This document shows, piece after piece, positions 1-6,399 of a stretch of DNA of 9,910 nucleotides. The stretch lies in NCBI GenBank assembly GCA_955652245.1, contig CATPAV010000110.1, positions 1 to 9,910 on the forward strand, given 5' to 3'. Under the pieces are notes generated by a model. It saw nothing but the letters and a program-made list of their open reading frames with translations, had not been told where the DNA came from and ran no database searches. This DNA comes from an uncultured Candidatus Udaeobacter sp. GTDB lineage: Bacteria > Verrucomicrobiota > Verrucomicrobiia > Chthoniobacterales > UBA10450. Positions within the stretch are counted from its first letter, which is position 1. Each line of letters starts with the position of its first letter. A program made the position numbers and the translations under genes.

Positions 1-1
1 G

Positions 2-3000
2 ATCATCGAGCAAATCCATACGCAATATCTCGAATCCGGCGCCGACATTATCGAAACCAATACCTTCAGCGCCACGACCATTGGCCTGCACGATTTTCTT
101 TTTTCGGGAGAGCCGCCAGTTCGTCGCAAAGATCAAAAATTCTTTCAGCGCGTGGTGGACGATGTCGATCTTCGCACACTGGTGCACGAAATGAATGTTA
201 CGGCCGCGACAATTGCGCGGCGTGCGGCGGATCGTATTGCTGATCAAACCGGGATTCACCGATTTGTTGCCGGATCGATGGGTCCCCTCCCCGTGACCGC
301 ATCGATTTCGCCCGACGTAAACGATCCCGCATTCCGTGCCGTCAGTTTCGATCAACTCAAACAAACTTATTTCGACCAGGCAAAGGCCCTCGTCGAAGGG
401 GGTGTCGATCTTTTGCTTGTTGAGACCATCTTTGACACGCTTAACGCGAAGGCGGCCCTGTTCGCCATTTCGGAAGTTTTCGAACAAGCCGGAAAGAAGC
501 TTCCGCTGATGATTTCGGGAACGGTGACGGACCGTTCCGGGCGAACACTGAGCGGGCAAACCGTTGAAGCTTTTCTCATTTCGATCGCGCACGCTGAGCC
601 GCTCGTCGTCAGCTTGAATTGCTCATTAGGCCCGGACGAGATGGAATCGTACGTGGAAGAGTTGGCACGCATCTCTCCGTATTTCATGAGCGCATATCCG
701 AATGCGGGCCTGCCCGATCCATTATCGGAAACTGGTTTTCCCGAAACGCCGCAGAGTTTTGCCCCAAAACTCAAAAAATGGGCAGCGAATGGCTGGCTCA
801 ACCTGGTTGGCGGCTGTTGTGGAACCACGCCCGAACACATTCGCGCGATCGCGCAGACGGTTCGCGATTGCAAACCGCGACAAATTCAATCCGCAATCCG
901 CAATCCGCAGTCCGCAATTCTCCAGCTCTCCGGGATGGAGCCGCTCAACATTACACCGGAGTTTGGATTCGCGGTCATTGGTGAGCGAACGAACATCACT
1001 GGGTCTCCCAAGTTCTCGAAATTGATTTTAGCTGACGATTTCGAAGGGGCGCTCGCGGTTGCGCATCATCAAGTCAAGGGAGGAGCGAACATCCTCGACG
1101 TAAACATGGATGAAGGAATGATCGATTCCGAAGCGGCGATGACGCGTTTCCTGAATTTGATCGGCAGCGAACCTGAGATCGCGCGCATTCCATTCATGAT
1201 CGACAGCTCGAAGTGGAGCGTAATCGAAGCTGGACTGAAGTGTGTGCAGGGCAAAGCGGTCGTGAATTCGATCAGCCTGAAAAACGGCGAGGAAGAATTT
1301 CTTCGGCAAGCGAAATTGATTCGGCAATATGGCGCAGCGGTCATCGTGATGGCCTTCGATGAGCGGGGCCAGGCCGATACGTTTCAGCGCAAGATCGACA
1401 TCTGCGCGCAGGCTTATGAACTCCTGACCACGCGCGCAAACTTCCCGGCTAACGACATCATCTTTGATCCTAACATTCTGACCGTTGCGACCGGCCTGGA
1501 AGAACATCGCAATTACGCGGTCGATTTCATCGAGGCAACCCGCTGGATAAAGGAAAATCTTCCCGGCGCACGTGTGAGCGGTGGCGTAAGCAACATTTCC
1601 TTTTCTTTTCGGGGCAACAACACCGTGCGCGAGGCGATGCACGCCGCGTTCCTCTTCCATGCGATCCGTGCCGGTCTCGATATGGGAATCGTCAACGCAG
1701 GGCAGCTGGCGGTTTATGAAGAAATTGCGCCGGAATTGCGCGAGCGCGTGGAGGATGTGCTCTTAAATCGGCGCGACGACGCAACCGAACAGCTGGTCGA
1801 ATTCGCGGAGGGAGTAAAGGCGAAAGGCAAAACGCCGATCAAAGATGAAGCATGGCGCGCGGAGCCTGTCGAAGAGCGTCTGAAACACGCGCTCGTAAAA
1901 GGCATTGTTGATTACATCGACGTCGACACCGAGGAAGCACGGCAAAAATCCAAGCGGCCACTCGATGTTATTGAAGGTCCGCTTATGGCCGGAATGAGCG
2001 TCGTTGGCGACTTGTTTGGCTCGGGAAAGATGTTTTTGCCACAGGTGGTGAAGAGCGCGCGTGTAATGAAAAAGGCCGTCGCTTACCTGATGCCGTTCAT
2101 GGAGGCGGAGAAATCTGGAGGGGCGAAGCCACAGGGCCGGATCGTGATGGCGACCGTTAAGGGCGACGTGCACGACATTGGCAAAAACATCGTCGGTGTC
2201 GTGCTGCAATGTAATAACTATGACGTTCTCGATCTCGGTGTGATGGTGCCGGCGGCAAAAATTTTGGAGACAGCCCGGGAGAAGAAAGCCGATGCGATCG
2301 GATTAAGCGGACTCATTACTCCATCGCTCGACGAGATGGTGCATGTGGCACAGGAAATGGAACGCGAAGGTTTCGATCTGCCGTTGTTAATTGGCGGCGC
2401 CACGACGAGTCGCGCGCACACCGCAGTGAAGATCGCGCCGCATTATCGATCCAGCACCGTGCATGTCGTTGATGCATCGCGTGCCGTAGGAGTCGTAAAT
2501 TCGTTGTTGAACGAGGAACTGAAATCCAACTTCGATGCTCAAACGCGAAACGAATACGCCCGTCTGCGCGAAGAACATGCCGGCAGAAGACGCGAGAAAA
2601 AACTACTAACGCTGGAGGAAGTACGAGCGAACCAAACACGCATTGACTGGAGCGGGTACGAACCGGCAAGGCCGGAATTCACGGGCGTGCGCGCGGTTTG
2701 TCCATCGATTGTCGATCTTAGGGATTACATCGACTGGTCGCCGTTCTTTCATGTATGGGAATTGCGCGGCCGTTACCCGGCGATATTGGATGACCCGGTG
2801 ATCGGCAAACAGGCGCGCGAACTTTTTGATGACGCGCAAAACCTTCTCGATCAAATCGCCGTGAAGAATTTGCTGACTGCGCGCGGGGTTTATGCTTTTT
2901 GGCCGGCAAACTCGGTCGGTGACGATGTCGATCTTTATGTCGATGAAACGAGACGGGAGAAACTGACGACGTTTTATTTTTTGCGGCAACAAATGCAGAA

Positions 3001-3589
3001 GCCGGCAGGGCAGTTCAATCATTGCCTGACTGATTACATCGCGCCAAAGTCCGGCGGTCATAGACCGCCGCTACTACAGGATTATCTTGGCGGTTTTGCC
3101 GTTTCAATTCACGGTGCAGATGAACTCGCGAAAGAGTTTACGGCAGCACACGATGATTACAGTGCAATTTTAGCGAAGGCGCTTGCCGACCGATTAGCGG
3201 AAGCGTTTGCCGAGTATTTGCACAAACAGGCTCGCATCGCGTGGGGATTCGGGGGTGACGAAAAATTGTCTCATGTCGATCTTATCCGCGAAAAATATCG
3301 TGGCATTCGTCCGGCGGCGGGTTATCCGGCCTGTCCCGATCATGCAGAGAAGCGAACGCTGTTCGATTTACTCAGCGCGGAAAAGAAAGCGGGCATCAGG
3401 CTGACGGAATCATTTGCGATGCATCCTGGCGCGAGCGTGAGCGGGCTCTACTTTTCGCATCCCGATGCAAAATATTTTGGCGTCGGACAAATCGCACGCG
3501 ATCAGGTTGTCGATTATGCGATGCGGCGACGCGAACAAATCACCGCAATCGAGAAGCGATTGGCTCCAAATTTAGGCTACGAGACTTAG
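2..3589 (+). CDS. metH: Cobalamin-dependent methionine synthase (5' end outside window)
   Basis: Transfers a methyl group from 5-methyltetrahydrofolate through cobalamin to homocysteine, giving methionine (EC 2.1.1.13), in the cytoplasm. All four modules are visible. The homocysteine domain has IIETNTF at the left edge and zinc cysteines at 620-622 (NC) and 815-820 (GGCCGTT). The pterin domain has GERTNITG at 980-1003. The cap and B12 domain carries GDVHDIGKNIVG, with the cobalt-ligand His codon at 2171-2173. The C-terminal reactivation domain has RPAAGYPACP from 3308 and ends LAPNLGYET, as in E. coli MetH. The frame is open to the left edge and already in conserved sequence, so the GTG at 152 is not the start. 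About 65 residues are missing compared with E. coli (1227 aa); 1195 are present. Two short repeat-derived stretches lie in the frame (887-921, 3052-3080). No frameshift or premature stop is seen, so it is probably functional. Confidence 0.97.
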   Translation: MIEQIHTQYLESGADIIETNTFSATTIGLHDFLFSGEPPVRRKDQKFFQRVVDDVDLRTLVHEMNVTAATIARRAADRIADQTGIHRFVAGSMGPLPVTASISPDVNDPAFRAVSFDQLKQTYFDQAKALVEGGVDLLLVETIFDTLNAKAALFAISEVFEQAGKKLPLMISGTVTDRSGRTLSGQTVEAFLISIAHAEPLVVSLNCSLGPDEMESYVEELARISPYFMSAYPNAGLPDPLSETGFPETPQSFAPKLKKWAANGWLNLVGGCCGTTPEHIRAIAQTVRDCKPRQIQSAIRNPQSAILQLSGMEPLNITPEFGFAVIGERTNITGSPKFSKLILADDFEGALAVAHHQVKGGANILDVNMDEGMIDSEAAMTRFLNLIGSEPEIARIPFMIDSSKWSVIEAGLKCVQGKAVVNSISLKNGEEEFLRQAKLIRQYGAAVIVMAFDERGQADTFQRKIDICAQAYELLTTRANFPANDIIFDPNILTVATGLEEHRNYAVDFIEATRWIKENLPGARVSGGVSNISFSFRGNNTVREAMHAAFLFHAIRAGLDMGIVNAGQLAVYEEIAPELRERVEDVLLNRRDDATEQLVEFAEGVKAKGKTPIKDEAWRAEPVEERLKHALVKGIVDYIDVDTEEARQKSKRPLDVIEGPLMAGMSVVGDLFGSGKMFLPQVVKSARVMKKAVAYLMPFMEAEKSGGAKPQGRIVMATVKGDVHDIGKNIVGVVLQCNNYDVLDLGVMVPAAKILETAREKKADAIGLSGLITPSLDEMVHVAQEMEREGFDLPLLIGGATTSRAHTAVKIAPHYRSSTVHVVDASRAVGVVNSLLNEELKSNFDAQTRNEYARLREEHAGRRREKKLLTLEEVRANQTRIDWSGYEPARPEFTGVRAVCPSIVDLRDYIDWSPFFHVWELRGRYPAILDDPVIGKQARELFDDAQNLLDQIAVKNLLTARGVYAFWPANSVGDDVDLYVDETRREKLTTFYFLRQQMQKPAGQFNHCLTDYIAPKSGGHRPPLLQDYLGGFAVSIHGADELAKEFTAAHDDYSAILAKALADRLAEAFAEYLHKQARIAWGFGGDEKLSHVDLIREKYRGIRPAAGYPACPDHAEKRTLFDLLSAEKKAGIRLTESFAMHPGASVSGLYFSHPDAKYFGVGQIARDQVVDYAMRRREQITAIEKRLAPNLGYET
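887..921. repeat. Heptamer tandem repeat (CAATCCG) inside metH
   Basis: Seven-base units follow each other: CAATCCG at 887, 894 and 901, then CAGTCCG at 908 and a degenerate CAATTCT at 915. The repeat lies in the linker between the homocysteine and pterin domains. It is translated as QIQSAIRNPQSAIL, where the E. coli linker is about five residues shorter and unrelated. The reading frame is kept. Confidence 0.85.
3052..3080. repeat. Palindromic repeat unit inside metH
   Basis: A perfect 8-bp inverted repeat, CGGCGGTC (3052-3059) and GACCGCCG (3063-3070), surrounds a 3-base ATA loop and is followed by CTACTACAGG. It is translated in frame as SGGHRPPLLQ, between IAPK and DYLGGFAV. At this point E. 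coli MetH has only a few residues (LSGKAD), so the unit looks like an in-frame insertion into a surface loop of the reactivation domain. The CCGCTAC...ACAG tail resembles that of the palindrome upstream of icd (6365-6389). Confidence 0.8.
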
Positions 3590-4473
3590 ATCGAGTTCTT
3601 TGCCTTCGCGCTCGCTAATAGCAGGCCGGCGCCTTCAGTTGAAACAGCGTCCGAATCTTTAGCTTCCTTCGCAGGCCAGACCACTTTCCAGGCAAGGCCA
3701 CACTTCTCAAGTGTCCAGATGAAATAGCGCGTCAGGTCAAACTCCCACCAGCGCAGTCCGTGTGCAGCGCAACGCGGTTGCGCATGATGATTGTTATGAT
3801 ACCCCTCACCGAACCCAATGACCCCAATCCAAAAATTGTTTCGGCTCTGATCGGACGTATCGAAGCTGCGATATCCGAACTGACGCATGTGGCAGATGGA
3901 ATTGACCGACCAGGTGACATTATATATCACGAGCATCGGCACGTAGAGGCACCAAAGCATTCCTGCCATTCCCAGTGTGAGATACAGCGTGGTGGCGACG
4001 GCAAGATGCGGGAGCACGTAGAGCCAGGAATGCTCCCATAAACGGCAATACCAAATTTTACTTACATCGGCCGCGTAACGCTTCGAGCGCTCACGAAATT
4101 CAGGCGGCTTCCTAATCAGCCACATCATGTGGGCGTAGGGAAAGCCATGCACCGGACTGTGAATGTCTTCCTCCGTATCTGATTTCAAATGGTGGTAGCG
4201 ATGATCCCCTACCCACATGACCGGGTCGCCAGCCAGCATCACAGCCGAACCGTTCGCGAAAAAGAACTTAAGCCACGCGGGCATTTCAAACCCGCGATGG
4301 GTCAGATAGCGATGCAGATAAAGCGTTGTGCTAATTCCGCCCCAAAAAAAGAACACAAGCATAATCGGCAGATAGGAGACCTGGAAGCGCGTCACGAGTC
4401 CGACGAGTCCGAACAATTGCAGGACGACCAGGACAATGAAAAGGAGGAGATTGAGTCTTTCGTGCTTAAACAT
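3586..4473 (-). CDS. Membrane fatty-acid (acyl-CoA type) desaturase
   Basis: Integral membrane di-iron desaturase of the stearoyl-CoA/delta-9 type, expected to insert a cis double bond into fatty acyl chains using O2, and so to adjust membrane fluidity. The 295-residue protein has all three histidine boxes: HRYLTH (54-59), HRYHH (91-95) and HNNHH (226-230, in GFGEGYHNNHHAQP). It also has DIHSP near 105 and NSICH near 195. Hydrophobic segments lie near residues 8-27, 33-52 and 151-190. The frame is open to 4794, but the upstream part is antisense to tRNA-Pro and unlike the family. The ATG at 4473 is the first one giving a family-like N-terminus, although no clear ribosome binding site precedes it. 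The stop codon overlaps that of metH. Exact regiospecificity and acyl carrier (CoA or ACP) cannot be read from the sequence. Confidence 0.93.
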   Translation of the reverse strand: MFKHERLNLLLFIVLVVLQLFGLVGLVTRFQVSYLPIMLVFFFWGGISTTLYLHRYLTHRGFEMPAWLKFFFANGSAVMLAGDPVMWVGDHRYHHLKSDTEEDIHSPVHGFPYAHMMWLIRKPPEFRERSKRYAADVSKIWYCRLWEHSWLYVLPHLAVATTLYLTLGMAGMLWCLYVPMLVIYNVTWSVNSICHMRQFGYRSFDTSDQSRNNFWIGVIGFGEGYHNNHHAQPRCAAHGLRWWEFDLTRYFIWTLEKCGLAWKVVWPAKEAKDSDAVSTEGAGLLLASAKAKNSI

Positions 4474-4680
4474 GCGGCAGAACGGGGCGAGGACGAAGCA
4501 GCCAACCGGGCCGCAGTTAAATCCAACTTTCAATGTCGCATCATAACGCCTGCGCGGCAAATCATAACTTCTGAAAGAGAGCCTATCATACAAACGCGTG
4601 AACTTGATTACGCCATGAGCTGTTGCGAAAAATTGGATGCGCACAAAGATCGTGCATGTTAAAGCATGCGCATTGGAATG

Positions 4681-4825
<145 letters not shown>

Positions 4826-4833
4826 ACAAGAGA

Positions 4834-5802
4834 ATGAAATCAATAGGGCTGATCTTGCTGGGAATACTTAGTGGGGCGACACCGATATCGGTCGCGCAAG
4901 ACGCGGCGCCGCCATCTGTCGATCTTTACGAAGGAGAGAAACAGCCGGATGTAACACCCACTCCCTATCCAGAACCCAATGGCCCGGACATACCGGAGTT
5001 GCCGCAGCTTGACGAAGCTTTTAAGCCGAAATCGTTGGGTAAAGAAGTTGATGAACGCCGGCTCCATATCCAATGGCGGCAATTGAAAAACCAAGTGGTG
5101 AATGATCCGCAGGTGCGCGAAGCAAAGGCATCTGCTCAAACCGCGCGGACGGACTTGGAAAGACGGAACCGCCTTCATAATTATTATGATATTTATTACG
5201 GACGAATGTCAGCTCTGGCTTCGAGCCCGGAATTGAAATTAGCGTTGGAGGCAATAAAGAGTGCACATTTAAGTTTGCTCGCTCAACCGCGTGTGCGGCC
5301 CTCATCGAGCGCTTCTCCAGCTTCGGATGCGGCGAGGGTCGCGGCTCTGAATTTGCCTAAACAAGCGACTACAGGGCCTGTGAATACCGCTTCCCCACAG
5401 GCCCAAGGAAAGGTTGATACTACCGTTGCTGCTAAGCTAAGTACATTCATTACGGCAATGAATTTGCCCCGCGAGGTGGCGATACTTAAAGAGAACGCTC
5501 CAGTTACTGTGTTCGCGCCCACCGACGATGCATTCCAAAAAGCACCTCCGGGTACGATCGATTTTCCATTAAACGCCGAGAAGATTGGGAAATTGCTCGA
5601 CTACCATATCGTGAAAGGCGCGGTCACATCTAACGAACTGACGACAAGGAAAGCACCGACGATCAATGGCGCCAGTCTCGATATCAAAGTCATAAATGGG
5701 GAAATAACGGTCAACGACGCACACGTAATTAAAGCCGACGTGAAAACTCCCGTTGGTGTGATCTATGTGATCGACAAGGTGTTAATTCCGCCGGCAGAGT
5801 AA
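4834..5802 (+). CDS. Secreted fasciclin (FAS1) domain protein
   Basis: A 322-residue exported protein with a single C-terminal FAS1 domain, a fold usually linked to adhesion or surface interactions. Its ligand is unknown. The N-terminus is a typical signal peptide (hydrophobic core at residues 4-19, likely cleavage after SVA at residue 21). A Pro/Glu/Asp-rich stretch (residues 24-65) follows, then a charged, probably helical segment (about 70-150) that I do not recognise, a Ser/Ala/Pro-rich linker, and FAS1 at about 195-319. FAS1 is recognised by VTVFAPTDDAF (224-234), LLDYHIVKG (254-262) and GVIYVIDKVLIPP (308-320). The ATG at 4834 is chosen because it begins the signal peptide; longer readings run into tRNA-Pro. 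Only a weak AGAG lies upstream. With no lipobox cysteine or anchor visible, the product is probably periplasmic or extracellular. Confidence 0.88.
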   Translation: MKSIGLILLGILSGATPISVAQDAAPPSVDLYEGEKQPDVTPTPYPEPNGPDIPELPQLDEAFKPKSLGKEVDERRLHIQWRQLKNQVVNDPQVREAKASAQTARTDLERRNRLHNYYDIYYGRMSALASSPELKLALEAIKSAHLSLLAQPRVRPSSSASPASDAARVAALNLPKQATTGPVNTASPQAQGKVDTTVAAKLSTFITAMNLPREVAILKENAPVTVFAPTDDAFQKAPPGTIDFPLNAEKIGKLLDYHIVKGAVTSNELTTRKAPTINGASLDIKVINGEITVNDAHVIKADVKTPVGVIYVIDKVLIPPAE

Positions 5803-5851
5803 GTTCCGTCAATTTGGCGTCTAAATTCCTGGTTCTGCTGCGCCGTACAGT

Positions 5852-5863
5852 GCATCGCGATGC
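5852..5863. repeat. 12-bp perfect palindrome in the spacer before tRNA-Glu
   Basis: GCATCGCGATGC is perfectly self-complementary and lies 49 bp after the fasciclin stop codon. It is not followed by a T-run, so it is not a typical intrinsic terminator. It could be a protein-binding site or chance. The rest of 5803-5900 holds nothing else I can support. Confidence 0.4.
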
Positions 5864-5900
5864 CGCCGATGATGTTAACGTAACAAATAGCGCGCCGCGT

Positions 5901-5928
5901 TTGCTCAACGCAGTCGCATCGCTAAAAT
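5901..5928 (+). promoter_or_regulatory. Putative sigma-70-type promoter of tRNA-Glu
   Basis: TTGCTC (5901-5906) and TAAAAT (5923-5928) are separated by 16 bp. The -10 element ends 13 bp before the first base of the tRNA, so transcription would start with a leader of only a few bases, as expected for a single tRNA gene. The -10 matches the consensus at five of six positions; the -35 matches less well. Confidence 0.45.
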
Positions 5929-5941
5929 CAGAAGGTCAGTT

Positions 5942-6013
5942 GGCGCGTTCGTCTAGTGGTTAGGACACAGCCCTCTCAAGGCTGGTGCACGGGTTCGACT
6001 CCCGTACGCGCTG
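5942..6013 (+). tRNA. tRNA-Glu (anticodon CTC)
   Basis: Full cloverleaf. The acceptor stem is GGCGCGT (5942-5948) with ACGCGCT (6006-6012), with a G-T first pair and discriminator G. The D arm TCGTCTAGTGGTTAGGACA is typical of tRNA-Glu. The anticodon stem CAGCC/GGCTG encloses loop CTCTCAA with anticodon CTC (5975-5977), which reads GAG. The T arm is ACGGG-TTCGACT-CCCGT. CCA is not encoded. A glutamate isoacceptor with TTC must exist elsewhere in the genome. Confidence 0.97.
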
Positions 6014-6047
6014 TTGGTTCATTAAAGAGTCCGTTTGCTTATTCCGG

Positions 6048-6281
6048 CACGTTGCGCGTTGGAACTTAGGCTCAGAGCATGACGGCGACTGGCACCAGCC
6101 TGGTCACAATGGCAACGGCCAGAATATCGCCGGCTAATTCGCGCAAGGAACTTCTGTGCCTGCGGGCGGCTACACTTTCTCAATCGATTATTTCGTCAAT
6201 GGCGATAAGGGCGCCAAGGCCAATGACATCTTGCTCACGGTGCCCTCCGTTACCACAGTGCCCGAACCGGCACATGGGTAG
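6048..6281 (+). pseudogene. Decayed C-terminal fragment of a PEP-CTERM protein
   Basis: Read in the frame of position 6081, this stretch gives protein-like sequence: ARWNLGSEHDGDWHQPGHNG near the start, then PAGGYTFSIDYFVNGDKGAK, then DILLTVPSVTTVPEPAHG and a stop at 6279-6281. VPEP is the sorting motif of PEP-CTERM exported proteins. Here the membrane helix and basic tail that should follow are missing, replaced by the first palindrome of the repeat cluster. The frame also has a TAA at 6135-6137, just before FAQGTSVPAGG. No start codon, signal peptide or N-terminal region is present after tRNA-Glu. It is therefore best read as a relic, not a gene. Its left boundary is uncertain. Confidence 0.55.
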
Positions 6282-6389
6282 AGGGGCGCTCGCCTCTGTC
6301 GCGCTCGGTTACACGCAGCGGCAGCTGCCGGACGAGCGCGGGTAATCCCGCGGTTGAAAATATTGCAGGCGGCATGCCTGCCGCTACAG
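6280..6389. repeat. Cluster of four palindromes upstream of icd
   Basis: Four inverted repeats lie close together. The first is AGAGG...CCTCT (6280-6284/6293-6297). The second is the perfect 12-mer CGGCAGCTGCCG (6319-6330). The third is CGCGGG-TAAT-CCCGCG (6337-6352). The fourth is GCAGGC-GGCAT-GCCTGC (6365-6381), followed by CGCTACAG. The last unit ends 10 bp before the icd ATG, so it is part of, or next to, the icd leader. They resemble REP-type intergenic palindromes. No T-run follows any of them. Confidence 0.65.
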
Positions 6390-6399
6390 TGGCAGCCTT

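Noticed and set aside
887..921. CRISPR-like or minisatellite array
   Set aside because: The units are only 7 bp with no spacers, and they lie inside a coding linker.
152..3589. metH starting at the GTG at 152
   Set aside because: The same frame is open to the window edge and already encodes the conserved IIETNTF motif upstream of 152. The true start is outside the window.
4189..4662. 157-residue plus-strand reading frame opposite the desaturase
   Set aside because: Its sequence is the antisense of the histidine-box gene and its upstream spacer. It shows no family motif and has a low-complexity charged composition.
5811..5827. Terminator hairpin after the fasciclin gene
   Set aside because: AATTTGG-CGT-CTAAATT is a weak A/T stem with one G-T pair and no following T-run.
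6079..6345. 88-residue reading frame between tRNA-Glu and icd
   Set aside because: Its sequence is Ser/Arg/Pro-rich and unlike a protein, while the neighbouring frame gives a recognisable PEP-CTERM tail. It also runs through the palindromes.
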